A DNA stretch of 64,000 bases from Garcia nutans (Eukaryota; Streptophyta; Magnoliopsida; Malpighiales; Euphorbiaceae): NCBI GenBank assembly GCA_947685225.1, contig CANTUV010000024.1, forward strand, positions 51,302,001 through 51,366,000. Reading direction: 5' to 3'. Position 1 is the first letter of the stretch. Each line of letters begins with the position of its first letter. Shown in pieces: positions 48,156 to 59,851 of this stretch. The position numbers were made by a program, and so were the translations under genes. The notes under the pieces are model-generated. The model saw nothing but the letters and a program-made list of their open reading frames with translations. It did not search any database and had not been told where the DNA came from.

Positions 48156-51100
48156 AGATACTGTGACAATATCAGCTGCAGAGTTTAATGAGCTCTGTCA
48201 GTATCGCCCATCCAAGCCTGTTGACCCTCCTATTGCTGCTGCTGCCAAATCAGGTACCTCCAACACATGTCTCTTATCTGCATCACCTAGTTGGGTCATT
48301 GATTCAGGTTGCACAGACCACATGACAGGTAACTCAAGTCTCTTATCTTCTTTAAGAAAACCTGAATTTTCAAGTTATGTCACTTTAGCCGATGGGTCTA
48401 AAACCTGTGTCACTGGTATTGGTATTGCTAATCCAACTCCATTTCTTTCTTTGTCAAAAGTCTTGTGTTTACCTAAGTTTTCATTCAATTTGTTATCCGT
48501 TAGCACCATTACTGAAACATTAAATTGTTGTCACATTTTTCCCCCAAAATGTTGTGTTTCAGGATCTTTTGACGAGGCGGACTATTGGTAGAGGACACAA
48601 GTCAAATGGCCTTTATCTTCTTGATGATCACGTTTCCACTTCATTGGTGTGTGATGGTTCCCTTTCTCCTTTGGAAGTTCATTGTCGCCTTGGTCATCCT
48701 TCGTTATTTTCCCTGAAAATTTTGTATCCACAATTTCAGTCTGTCTAGTTTGGACTGTGAATTCTGTCAGTTTGCGAAACATCACCGTTCGCATTTAGTT
48801 TCTCGAGTGAATAAACGGGCTGAGCCCCCTTTTGACATGGTACACTTTGATGTTTGGGGTCCTTGCCCTGTTACTTCCAAAACTGGTTTTAGGTATTTTG
48901 TTATTTTTGTGGATGACCATTCTCGATGTACTCGGTTGTTTTTAATGAAACATCGTTCTGAGTTGTTTTCTATTTTTTCTTCCTTCTGTGCTGAAATTAA
49001 AACTCAGTTTAATAGAACTATTCATATCTTGCAAAGTGATATCGCCAAAGAATACATGTCCAGTTCCTTCCAGTCCTATATGTCTCACAACGGAATTCTT
49101 CATCAAACTTCTTGTGTCGATACTCCCTCTCAAAATGGGGTTGCTGAAAGGAAAAATAGACATCTTCTTGAGGTTTCTCGGGCACTCCTCTTTCAAATGA
49201 AGGTGCCTAAACGTTTTTGGGCTGATGCTGTTTCTACAGCTTGTTTTTTGATCAACAGAATGCCTTCTACTGTTCTTAAGGGTGCAACTCCGTACAGTGT
49301 CTTGTTTCCCTCCAAAGCTTTATTTCCCGTTATTCCTCTGGGTGCACTTGTTTTGTGCGTGATGCTCGTCCACACGTTACCAAATTAGATCCCAAATCTC
49401 TAAGGTGTGTCTTTCTTGGCTACTCTCGGCAACAAAAGGGGTATCGTTGCTTTTCTCCTGAATTTAACTGCTATCTTGTCTCTGTAGATGTTACCTTTTT
49501 TGAGAAAACTCCATTTTTTCCCTCCTCGGATACATATACCAGTCAGGGGGAGACAGATGATCTCTTAGTTTATGTTATTCATAAAAGTCTTGATTCCACT
49601 ACAGGACCTCCTATTCAAGAGTCCGCCCCTACTGAACCAGATCCTATGATAGCATCTCCTCCTCCTCCTGCACCGCCACCCTCTCGCCCTCGTTTCAACC
49701 AGGTGTATTCCAGAAGGTTGGCTATTATTGACTCGCATCCTCCACCTTCCGCCTCGTCAGAAGCTCCGTCCGCCCCTCCACAGTCTGATCTTGACCTTCC
49801 TGTTGCTCTTCGAAAAGGTAAACGCTCATGTACCCATCCCATTTCTTCTTTTGTGCGTTATGATCATTTGTCTTCCTTGTCTCGATGTTTTGTGAGTAAT
49901 CTAGATTCAGTGTCTATTCCTAAAATTGTTGCCCAAGCTTTATCTCACCCTGGTTGGCGAGCAGCAATGGCAGAGGAAATGTCTGCTTTGGATGCGAATG
50001 GTACTTGGAATCTTGTAAATCTTCCTGCTGGAAAGAAGGCTATAGGGTGTAAATGGGTTTTCTCAGTTAAAGTTAATCCAGATGGTTCTGTGGCTCGCCT
50101 CAAGGCTCGCCTAGTTGCTAAGGGATATGCTCAAGTATATGGTATTTGATTATTCGGATACTTTTTCTCCTATGGCCAAATTATCTTCTGTTCGTTTGTT
50201 TATCTCTTTAGCAGCTCGTCATGATTGGCCCCTGCACCAGCTTGATGTTAAGAATGCTTTTCTCCACGGTGATCTTCAAGAAGAGGTCTATTTGAAGCAA
50301 CCGCCTGGCTTCGTTGCTCAGGGGGAGAAGGATAAAGTATGTAGGCTTCGTAAGTCACTTTATGGTTTAAAACAAAGTCCTCGAGCTTGGTTTGGAAGGT
50401 TCTGCGAAGTAGTACAAACTTTTGGCATGACAAAGAGCATTTGTGATCATTCAGTATTTTCAAGAAGTCTAGTGCTGGAGTAATTCTGCTTGTAGTTTAT
50501 GTTGATGATATTGTTATTACAGGAAGTGACTCGGCTGGTATTTCATCACTTAAACTATTTCTTCAATCCCAATTCCAAACAAAAGATTTGGGTCCCTTGA
50601 AGTACTTACTAGGGATTGAAGTATTTAGGTGTAAGCAGGGTATATTCTTATCTCAAAGAAAGTATGTTCTTGACCTCCTAAAGGATACTGGAAAACTAGG
50701 TGCTAAACCATGTGATGCTCCGATGACACCCAATGTACATCTAACAACTGATGGGGAATTATTTTCTGATCCTGAGATGTATAGGCGATTGATTGGCAAA
50801 TTGAATTATCTTACAGTGATACGATCAGACATTGCTTACTCAGTGAGTGTCATAAGTCAATTCATGTCATCTCCCACCGTTGCACATTGGGAAGCTTTGG
50901 GACAAATTTTGTGTTACTTGAAAAATGCTCCAGGGCGAGGCCTTCTCTATAGCAATCATGGTCATTTGGACATTGAGTGTTTTTCTGACGCAGATTGGGC
51001 AGGTTCAAAGGTTGATAGAAGGTCAACTACAGGATATTGTGTTTTTGTGGGAGGAAACCTAGTATCTTGGAAAAGTAAGAAACAGAATGTGGTGTCACGC

Positions 51101-51448
51101 TCCAGTGCTGAATCCGAGTATCGTGCTATGACACAATCTACATGTGAAGTTATATGGATTCGTCAACTCCTAGAAGAAATCGGTTTCAAAACATCCACTG
51201 CAAATTTGTGGTGTGATAATAAGGCTGCCATTCATATCGCTTCTAACCCAGTGTTTCATGAACGAACTAAGCATATTGAAATTGACTGTCACTTTATTCG
51301 AGAGAAATTACAACAAGGCATCATCTCTACAGAATATGTCAAGACAGGAGAACAACTTGGTGACATCTTTACAAAAGCTCTAAATGGGTCTCGGGTTAGC
51401 TATTTTTGTAACAAGTTGGGCATCCTCAACATATATGCTCCAACTTGA
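48156..51448 (+). pseudogene. C2 pol (protease-integrase-RT-RNase H), frameshifted
   Basis: Continues after C3. Protease (WVIDSGCTDHMTGNSSLLSS) lies at about 48290-48350. Shifts fall near 48540 and 48745. GAG-pre-integrase and integrase follow (VHCRLGHP, CEFCQFAKHHRS, FVDDHSRCTRLF, NGVAERKNRHLLE), with a shift near 49330. The linker and RT start run to 50149, where an extra T breaks QVYGIDY. RT continues 50115-50483, with a shift near 50460, then VVYVDDIVITGSD near 50500, and RNase H (FSDADWAGSKVDRRSTTGYC, SAESEYRAM) to the stop at 51448. All domains are present, but at least five indels inactivate it. Confidence 0.9.
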
Positions 51449-51455
51449 GGGGGAG

Positions 51456-51599
51456 TGTTAGCTGTACAACCATAAATTAAGTAGTTGTCATTAATTGAGT
51501 AGTTAGTAGTTAGGTGTTATACATTAAATACTATCTGTGTATAAATATAGCATTTCATTAATGAGATTAGAGTGTATTCTTTCTTTCTTTGTCATAACA
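51456..51599 (+). repeat. 3' LTR of C2
   Basis: 144 bp after a polypurine tract. It differs from the 5' LTR at about four positions. Confidence 0.94.
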
Positions 51600-51604
51600 G
51601 GTTC

Positions 51605-51866
51605 AAAAAATGTGGGCTGGACTATTGTCTTCATATTTGAAGATGCTTGAAACGTGTTGACAATGTTAAGGTCTTCTTACATACATAGACCCTTGACAGA
51701 ATCTAGATGAGCTTGGTCCTCCCAAATGTCTTCAAGTAAGCAAGTTAATGCTTCTTTCATCCTTTTAGCTTTAGCTCTTGTCATTGGTCCTCTATGAATG
51801 GTTAAAGGATCATTCTTGATGTTATTTCTAACCTTAGCTGAATCATTCCCTAGTTGATCCTCATCA
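51605..51866 (-). repeat. 3' LTR of G2, second segment
   Basis: Continues the LTR after the second GGTTC copy (51600-51604) and ends CCTCATCA beside the polypurine tract. The stop codon of the G2 polyprotein lies inside, at 51677. Confidence 0.92.
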
Positions 51867-52699
51867 TTCCCCCTTTCCTCGAAAGGATTCGCCTTCGAAT
51901 CATCACCTACATCAAACAAAGATAAATCAGAAACATTGAAAGAGGCACTAATATTGCCACAGTTACTTGGCAATTCAAGCTTGTAGGCATTGTCATTGAT
52001 TCTTTCAAGGACTTGGAATGGTCCATCCTCTTTTGGCATCAATTTATACTTCCTTTGGCCTGGAAATCGTTCCTTCTTCAAGTGTACCCAAACCCAATCA
52101 CCTAGTTCAAATATAACTTTCTTTCTTCCATTGTTATGTTGCTTTTCATATTGTTGAGTTCTTTTATCTATTTGAGCAACATAAATTCCCTTGTTATTAA
52201 TAATATATCCTAGAAAAGTAATTTCATTAGTGGAAAAAGTGCATTTCTTAAGATTAACATATAACTTTTCTTGCCTTAACACATCAAAAACAACCTTTAA
52301 ATGTGTTACATGCTCATCTAAAGATTTGCTATACACAAGAATATCATCAACATAAACCACCACAAACTTTCCAATGAAAGCACGCAAAACATGATTCATT
52401 AATCGCATAAAAGTACTTGGTGCATTAGTTAAGCCAAAGGGCATTACTAACCATTCATACAAACCGTGTTTAGTTTTGAAAGCAGTTTTCCATTCATCAC
52501 CTTCACACATTCTAATTTGATGATATCCAGATTTTAAATCAATTTTAGAAAAAACACAAGAACCATGCAATTCATCCAACATATCATCTAGCCTAGGAAT
52601 AGGATGTCTATACTTCACCGTTATTTTGTTGATGGCTCGACAATCAACACACATCCTCCATGAACCATCATTTTTAGGCACCAATAATACAGGAACCAT
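51677..52699 (-). CDS. G2 reverse transcriptase fused in frame to integrase C-terminus
   Basis: 340 codons. Residues 1-170 are RT: VPVLLVPKNDGSWRMCVDCR, INKITVKYRHPIPRLDDMLD, FSKIDLKSGYHQIRM and the intact catalytic motif VVVYVDDILVYS. After GYIINNKGIYV the frame jumps, near 52180, to the integrase tail (KRTQQYEKQHNNGRKKVIFE, GDWVWVHLKKERFPGQRKYK, DDSKANPFEERGND). RNase H, the integrase zinc finger and the DDE core are deleted with no loss of frame. The last 60 or so residues (DPLTIHRGPMTRAKAKRM) are encoded in the 3' LTR. A TGA at 52700 separates it from the upstream protease-RT frame, where relatives have Cys. Confidence 0.9.
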   Translation of the reverse strand: MVPVLLVPKNDGSWRMCVDCRAINKITVKYRHPIPRLDDMLDELHGSCVFSKIDLKSGYHQIRMCEGDEWKTAFKTKHGLYEWLVMPFGLTNAPSTFMRLMNHVLRAFIGKFVVVYVDDILVYSKSLDEHVTHLKVVFDVLRQEKLYVNLKKCTFSTNEITFLGYIINNKGIYVAQIDKRTQQYEKQHNNGRKKVIFELGDWVWVHLKKERFPGQRKYKLMPKEDGPFQVLERINDNAYKLELPSNCGNISASFNVSDLSLFDVGDDSKANPFEERGNDEDQLGNDSAKVRNNIKNDPLTIHRGPMTRAKAKRMKEALTCLLEDIWEDQAHLDSVKGLCM

Positions 52700-53035
52700 T
52701 CATGGACTCATGCTTTCACGCACATACCCCTTCTCCATAAGTTCACTCACTTGCCTTTGGATTTCCTTGGTCTCCTCAGGGTTGCATCTATAAGCTGGTC
52801 TATTTGGTATGCTTGCACCGGGAATGAAATCAATTTGATGTTCAATTCCTCGAATTGGTGGCAAACCCTTAGGCACATCTTCAGGAAAGAGATCTTCATG
52901 TTCCTGCAATAAATCAACAAAAACACTAGGCAAACTCTTGTCATGCTCGTTAGATATAATCAAAACATCCTTGTACATAAGTACAAGCTGCCTCATGGTT
53001 AGTGTTTTTCTCACATCACTCGTTTTTGCATACAC
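52700..53035 (-). pseudogene. G2 linker and RT fingers
   Basis: 111 codons with DLLQEHEDLFPEDVPKGLPP, IRGIEHQIDFIPGASIPNRP and YRCNPEETKEIQRQVSELME, the conserved approach to gypsy RT. It ends in a TGA after the SMSP motif at 52700. Confidence 0.88.
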
Positions 53036-53200
53036 TCATTTTTCTTTCATTTATTCCTCTCTTATTTTCTCTCCCCTTGTGTTTCCCCTTGCTCTCATTC
53101 TTACAACTCATCTCACCTTTTTCTTTTTTCTCTCTTTCTTGCTCCCTCTCCAAAGTTTCAGCCAATGAAAATTCAAGTTCTTCATATTGCTCTTTTATTC

Positions 53201-54747
53201 TCATTTGGTCTTTAAAAATGGTCTTTGGAGGCAAAGGTCCAAGTTGGTATTTCTGCCATTCATGATCAAAGAATATCGGTTCTTAAACTCATCATGTATG
53301 ACCCTTCGATCATATTGCCATGGTCTCCCCAACAACATGTGACCAACATACATAGGAACCACATCACATAACATCTCATCTTTATATCTACCAATGGAGA
53401 AAGAAACCAATACTTGTTTATTCACCTTCACAACACCATTATCATTCAACCATTGTAACTTGTATGGTTTTGGATGCTTAGTAGTAGGCAATTTCAGTTT
53501 TTCCACAAGCAAAGTACTAGCCACATTTGTACAACTACCACTATCCACAATCATATTACACAACTTGTTAGCAATCAAACAATGCATATGAAACAGATTT
53601 TCACGTTGTTCACCATGTTCATCATGTTTACTTTGCAAACTAAGTGTGCGTTGTACAACTAACACATCTCCCTTGGCAAACTCAACATCACTAGCATCTT
53701 CTAAAGATGACATTTCATCATCTTTCCCTCTCTCACTTTCAGACTCAACAGTCCCATCCCTCATGATCATTACCCTTTTATTGGGACATTCACGTGCCAT
53801 ATGACCACGTCCTAGGCACTTAAAATACTTAATTCCTCTAGTTTGATTAGTTTGATTCTCACCTCTACCCTTGCTGCCTATTTCATTTTTATTTTTATTT
53901 TCATCAATCTTAGGCTTAACAATAGGTTTATCCTCCTTTTTACTCCAATTTGGTTTCCAAGAAGAAGTGAAAGTCAAATAAGGTTTAGAATCATACTTAC
54001 TTGTACCCTTGCGTTTCAGTTGTCTTTCAATTTTCATGGCCACATTCACCATGTCTTCAATCTCCACATAGTGTTGCAACTCTACAAGATCAACAATGTT
54101 CTTGTTCAAGCCATTCAAGAACCTTGCCATGGTGGCTTCACGATCCTCATCCACATTAGCCTTTATCATGGCTATCTCCATTTCTTTGTGATATTCCTCC
54201 ATACTCATGGAACTTTGTGTTAGGGTTTGTAAATGCTGGTGCAAGTCCCTATAATAGTGGCTAGAGATAAATCGCTTTCTCATAATGCGTTTCATCTCAA
54301 ACCATGTCTCAACGGACCTTTCACCATTTCGACGCCTGTCTTTACACAATTGATCCCAGCAAACAATAGCATAATCACAAATTCAACAGCGGCTAATTTT
54401 ACCTTTTTCTCTTCAGAGTAGTTGTGACACTCGAAGATCATCTCCACCTTTCTTTCCCACTCCAAATAAGCATCCGGGTCATTCTTTCCTTGGAAGGAAG
54501 GAATCTTCATTTTGATGCTGCCTATATTTCGATCAATGCCGTCAAACGTTGCTCTCCTATTTTGCCTTCTAGGATGAGCATCCCCTCCAATAATGGTTGC
54601 TTGATCATCATTTGTGTCAATTCCTCCATCATATTCATCATTGGCAAAGGCTGGTTGCCTTCTATGCCTTGGCTCACCTTGCAATGTGGTAATCGCATCA
54701 TTATGTTTTTCTAAATGATCTCTTACATCTCCAATCATTTTGAACAT
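53201..54747 (-). pseudogene. G2 gag and protease, two frames
   Basis: The first frame (54747-54292) has the gag start with IKMKIPSFQGKNDPDAYLEW and ERKVEMIFECHNYSEEKKVK. The second (54349-53201, 382 codons) continues with RFLNGLNKNIVDLVELQHYV and a zinc knuckle in which the first Cys is replaced (YFKCLGRGHMARECP). The protease follows (CNMIVDSGSCTNVAS, active-site DSG), then LLGRPWQYDRRVIHDEFKNR. The shift near 54300 breaks gag. The domain order is normal for a Ty3/gypsy chromovirus-like element. Confidence 0.88.
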
Positions 54748-54749
54748 CG

Positions 54750-55485
54750 TTCAAATTGCTGTTGCATTGCTTGAATTATTTGATCATTTGAGGAAGAACT
54801 CGCGTTTTTATCTTTGTTAGATATGTTTAAAACCTGAAAGAAGAAAATTTAAAACAGCCTCACAAGATACTCCTTCACGTGTTTCACTCAAAGATTTGAT
54901 TCACAACACTCGTGTTTCACACAAAAATTTGGCTTTTCTCGATGCTGGTCTTACCACTCTTGCCTTTTACCTCTCTTGCTTTTGCTTTGGGTTAATAAAT
55001 GAAATAATCACCTAAACAAACCAAATTAGATTATGGGAATTCAATGAATTGAAAAGGGCTAGTCTAGATCAAGATTTTAGGTAAGGCCAAATTTAAAGTA
55101 GCTAAACATAAGGAAGCAAACCTAAGTGCTGAAATTTAGGTTCCTTAGCCTCAAACAATTCTAAAACTTTAAGAACAAGAATTCCACACTTTTGCAAATA
55201 TGATTTTTTTTTTAAATTTTTGTTTCTTTCTTTTTTTTTTTATGATATTAACAAAAGTACAAAAATTTGAAGATTAACACAAGAAAATAACAATAAAAGA
55301 AGGGACAACAAAACTTGTCAACACAAAGAGGTATGAACTTAAATCAAAGAATACTTAATGGGACAAAATTAAAACAATAAGATTCAGCACAAACAAAGAA
55401 AAATAAGATGAAGATAATAAACTTGAACAAAAAAATAAACACAAAGATAAGCAAACCTCAACTTGAACCAGACTCTGATACTAAA
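54750..55485 (-). other. G2 untranslated leader
   Basis: About 740 bp between gag and primer site, purine/pyrimidine-biased, with T and A runs near 55207-55245. No gene is seen. Confidence 0.6.
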
Positions 55486-56496
55486 TGATAGGAAATCATC
55501 ATCTTAGCAACCATATACCCCAATAACTAATAAGTTATGATACATATGGAATGCAAGAAAACACCATCCAATAAAGATGATTTCAAAACCCAAGGACCTC
55601 CTCAAGTGAAGTTAGGAAAAAACTAGTTCCAATTGTTATTGTTTACCAATGAAACTAGTACTTGAATTCAACCCACAACGTCACAAACCATATATGATCT
55701 GATAAGTTAAGAGTTAAACACAAGATTTTTTTGTTAGAGAACGCCACAAACCAAATTAGTTTGATAAGTTCAAAGTTCATGAAAGAACTTAAGCAAAAAC
55801 ACTCACAAAGAGCAAATTCAGATTATCATTCATCAATGGTCTTCTTACAAATTAGTTTGACTTTGATATTTATAGCCAAAGTGAGGTAGAAGAAACCTAA
55901 ATTGCTGTTATTATAGCTCTTCCACGTTCTTCCCTTTAACCCCCACTAACTCTCATTGAAAAGAGCTGTTATACATTAAAAGCATTTATTTTGTAACTCC
56001 CAAATGACAACTGATCACACCCCAAACTAAATGCACTCATTTGTAACTCCCAAATGACAACTGATCAAAAACTCAAACTTTAACGAGAATAAAATCCTAA
56101 CTATAATATGTTGATTTCATAAAGCAAATAAACTAAACCCAAATTGATAATTAAAATAAAATGACAACTCAAGATCCATGCACATTTAATTAAGGCTGAA
56201 TGACCTTTTATTCTTCAATGGGATGGATTGATTCAAACAATGTGGGCTGTACTATTGTCTTCATATTTGAAAATGCTTGAAACATGTTGACAATGTTAAG
56301 GTCTTCTTGCATACATAGGCCCTTGACAAAATCTAGATGAGTTTGGTCCTCCCAAATGTCTTCAAGTAAGCAAGTTAATGCTTCTTTCATCCTTTTAGCT
56401 TTAGCTCTTGTCATTGGTCCTCTATGAATGGTTAAAGGATCATCCTTGATGTTACTTCTAGCCTTAGCTGAATCATTACCTAGTTGATCCTCATCA
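55486..56496 (-). repeat. 5' LTR of G2 (1011 bp)
   Basis: Uninterrupted copy. It contains the end of the polyprotein frame (TIHRGPMTRAKAKRMKEALT), which is also found in the 3' LTR. This shows that coding sequence overlaps the LTR. Confidence 0.93.
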
Positions 56497-56501
56497 GCTG
56501 G

Positions 56502-58123
56502 TGAAGAGTCCATTGATGTATAACTGCCAAGGAGATAAGAAGGCGAACAGAAGGGATTTTGGCCGCTGGTGAGAAAGTATCATTGTAATCAAGGCCATAA
56601 ATTTGGGTGTATCCTTTGGCAACAATGCATGCCTTTAGACGATCTATTTATCCATCAGGTCCAACTTTCACAGTAAATATCCATTTGCATCCAACTATAG
56701 TTTTTCCTTCTGGTAGTGGAACCAATTCCCTAGTTCTATTGCTATGTAATGTAGCCATTTCTTCTATCGTTGCATCTCGCTACCCTGGATGTCCTAATAC
56801 TTCAATAACAGTCTTAGGTATAGTGACATTAGATAAGGTAGAGATAAAAGCACTATATGAAGGAGACAAATGATGAGAACTAAGAAAATTATAAATGGGA
56901 TATGGGTTCTGGTTGGAACGATTACCTTTGCGAATTGTAATGGGAGGAGTAGCTGCATCTGTGTTTGGTACAGGAACGACAAGAGACGGTGGAGCAGCAG
57001 GTGAGTCATCATCGATTGGCAATGTACCTGTATCAAGAGAACAAGAACTATGATTGTTAGATGGAAGGTTGTTTGGGAGGCGTCGTGAGTAAACTTGGGG
57101 AGGCGTCGTGAGTAAACTTGGAGAGGAGCTTTTATAGGGGAAACACTATGTGGAAGACTTGGGGTAGGTAGAACATTAGAAATGAGTTTGGTATTCTCAC
57201 TTTTGAGTGTAAAATATGGTGACGACTCAATGTTATATCTGCAGAAACAAAATACTTTTGCTTTATGGGATCATAACATTTGTAAGCCTTTTGAAGACGT
57301 GACGTAACCTAAGAAAAGGCACTTGATAGATTTTGGTTTGAGTTTATCTTTCCTGGAGTATGATCAAGAACAAAGCAAGTATAATCAAACATTCGTAATG
57401 GTAAGTGATAAGGATTTTCTTTTGGGAAATAGAATGGGGTGTGGACTTTGATTGTTTAGTATGGAAGAAAGCATTCGATTAATCAAATAACAAGCAGTAA
57501 GAACTGCATCACCCCGGAACTGGAGTGGAACAATTTGGTGAATAAGAAGAGTGCAAGCGGTTTCGATGAGATGACGATTTTTTCGCTTAGCAACTCCATT
57601 CTGTTGAGGTGTATATGCACATGAGATTTGATATGCGATACCTTGCAAGGTCAAAAAAATTGAGAAGGAAGATGACAAATATTCCTTTCCATTGTCACTT
57701 CACAAAATTTTAATCAAAACATTACATTAAATTGATTATGGATTTCAGTATAGAATTTTTGAAATATAGAGAAAAATTCAGAATAATTTTTCATTAAATA
57801 AACCTAGATGCAACGAGAGAAATCATCAATAAATGTAACAAAATACTGAAAACCATAGTTGTACTGACTTCCATATGTCTTGTGTGAACTAAATCAAACA
57901 TACATGTAGCCTTATTATTGACTCGTTTTGAAAAAGAATTGCGAGTTTGTTTCCCAAGTTGACATGACTCACACTCCAAAGAAGATAAGGTAGAAAGACT
58001 GGGAACAAGCTTCTGAAATTTATTAAGATTGGGATGACCGATGACCAAGGCGATGGTGAAGAAGATCAACAGATGGAGTATAAGAGAAGGCAACTGGTGA
58101 ACTTGGATGTAGAGGTGGTACAA
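56502..58123 (-). pseudogene. C1 integrase and start of reverse transcriptase
   Basis: Minus-strand fragments. The GAG-pre-integrase zinc region (LECESCQLGKQTRNSFSKRV) is at about 57970-57910. The integrase core remnant has AYTPQQNGVAKRKNRHLIET at about 57625-57570. A Ser/Pro linker follows, then HPGxxxA and the first RT block before G2 interrupts. Relatives read through as HQLD at the junction, which agrees with the GCTGG/GCTAG target duplication. Confidence 0.85.
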
Positions 58124-58219
58124 GCCTTGTGACTCACGTCATGTTCCAATTATTCTCCCTGTACTTCGGTCCTGTAGAATAACATAATTAGCGACAAAAG
58201 TAATAGAACAATTGAGACT

Positions 58220-58540
58220 TTATGTTAATTTGCTAATTGAGACTAGGTTATATGGACACTTAGGGGCAAATAAGACATTTGTCAAAGAGATTGAAGGAGA
58301 AAGTTGGACATGTCTTATACCCTTGACTGCAGTTTGTGAACCATTAGTAAGAGTGACAGTGTATGCATTATTAATAGAAGTGAGGGTAGAGAAATGACTT
58401 TTATTACTAGAGATATGATCCGATACACCGGAGTCGAAGCATCCATGGACCAATAGGAGAGCTTCTAGTGAGATAAGCAAAAGATGTACCAAAATTAGCA
58501 CCTCCGGATTGTTTTGCAGCTTGATATTGTATATAGTCAT
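58220..58540 (-). pseudogene. C1 protease fragment
   Basis: 107 codons. The protease site region reads FDSGVSDHISSNKSHFSTLT, where intact copia proteases have DSGASDH, followed by VTLTNGSQTAVKGIRHVQLS, the usual flap segment. It would cleave Gag-Pol. Confidence 0.85.
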
Positions 58541-58812
58541 TGTAATATGGTCTAGTCAATGTGATGGATTTGGATTGTTGGTTGCTTTCATCATGTAAAG
58601 GGAGTATTCCATCTCCTTGAATTTGAGCAATATGGGCTGTGGGTCGATTATTACTAGAGTGATTGTTCCTTAGTGATCGGCCATGTAAGGCCCATCAATT
58701 TTCTCGAGTATGATCACTCTTGTCACAATAGGTAAAATGTGATTTCCTTCCTTTCCTATTTTGAGAATTCCCAGGCTTACTTTGAACCGCCAAAATAGAT
58801 AATTTTGTCTCA

Positions 58813-59488
58813 CTAATTGGTGCAGGATGCGAAGAAATACATGAGTCTAGCAGACACATCTTCCAAGGAAGGAATTGCAGGGCTTGTTAGAATTTGATCT
58901 CTTATAGAAGAATTTAGGTCTGATCTAAGTCCTATCAAGGCCAAAACTATAAAAAATCTCTCTTTGCTTTTCTTGAGCAACAATATTGTCAAATAATGAC
59001 ATGAGAGAATTAAACTCATCTTCAAGTGTTTCATCTTGCCCCAAATATCTGGCCATATCTAGTTGGTTTTGGTGAAGATGGACAATATCAGAGGCTACCT
59101 TATATATTCTTTGCACGTCATTAGTATACAAGGTTTTAGCCTTAATTCAAACCTTACAACAAGTTTTGCATGACTGAAACAGAGTAAGAAGCTTGGGTTC
59201 TAGCGAATGCCATAAAAGGCTACATAGTTGGGCATCAATTCTAAGCCATACAGATTTATCTGTCTCATCAATTTTAGAATTATCTTTCTCTAAATGATCC
59301 TCAAATCCTTGTCCCATAAACCATAATTCCACAGAGGCAACCCAAGATACATAATTATTACTTCCTTCTAATCTAACAGTAGTAATGGCAGGAAAATTAG
59401 ATGACAAAAGAGTTTTGATGGAACCTGGGTTATCTGTGATTTTAGCCATTATAGAAGCCTCAAGTATGAAGACTGAAAAACTGTCCAA
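58813..59488 (-). pseudogene. C1 gag, frameshifted
   Basis: Two overlapping minus-strand frames. The first has MAKITDNPGSIKTLLSSNFP and ITTVRLEGSNNYVSWVASVE, the N-terminal gag block of a common plant copia lineage. The second (59131-58925) has YLGQDETLEDEFNSLMSLFD. C4 at 63905 begins with the same block, so C1 and C4 are relatives. Confidence 0.87.
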
Positions 59489-59851
59489 GTGTGCAGTGGA
59501 CTCCTAAACATGCAAGTCTTTGGAAAGGAGTCTTAAAATTGAAGAGTATGATTGGAAGAGGCCGGAGTATTGCTGGAATTGAGTTTGCGACGCGGAAGAA
59601 GAGGATTGGAGTGACAGGTGTCAAGATACGCGCTGCCATGCACTAGTGGGTAAGAAAATGGCTGGGAGTTTGAACGGCGCGTGAGCGCAGCTTTTCCGGC
59701 TACCGGATTTTGGGGGCGGACCTATCTTGGGACGGTGCTCCTCCGGGGCGGGGCGGTGAGAGAGATTAATCACTCTTTAGTGGTGACCTCAAGTGGCAGT
59801 AGCCAAAAATAGAGGGAACCTGCCTGGTTCAAAACCAGTGCTCTGATACCA

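Larger units (their letters stand above)
40895..51599 (+). mobile_element. Ty1/copia retrotransposon C2 nested in the G2 3' LTR
   Basis: LTRs 40895-41038 and 51456-51599 (144 bp each, TGTTAGC...ATAACA, about four differences) are flanked by a perfect GGTTC duplication (40890-40894 and 51600-51604). The tRNA-Met primer site TGGTATCAGAGCC follows at 41039. A GAGGGGGAG polypurine tract precedes the right LTR. Gag is intact, and pol is frameshifted in several places. It is split between gag and protease by C3 (42463-48155), a relative of the same subfamily. Confidence 0.95.
40145..56496 (-). mobile_element. Ty3/gypsy retrotransposon G2 (internally deleted) nested in C1
   Basis: LTRs of 1012 bp (40145-51866, split by C2) and 1011 bp (55486-56496) have TGATAGG...CCTCATCA ends. 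Flanks GCTAG (40140-40144) and GCTGG (56497-56501) are a 5-bp duplication with one change. The primer site just inside the right LTR is a tRNA-Met variant (minus TTTAGTATCAGAGT). The polypurine tract is AGGAAAGGGGGAA beside 51866. The internal part has gag, protease and RT but lacks RNase H and the integrase core. The LTRs differ by about 8% over the first 100 bp by eye. Confidence 0.94.

Noticed and set aside
52938..53168. Signal-peptide-like plus-strand ORF
   Set aside because: Translation of the complement of a Lys/Glu-rich linker in G2; no independent support.
53002..54223. Plus-strand ORFs opposite G2 gag and pol
   Set aside because: Antisense shadows of the minus-strand gag and protease frames, with low-complexity translations.
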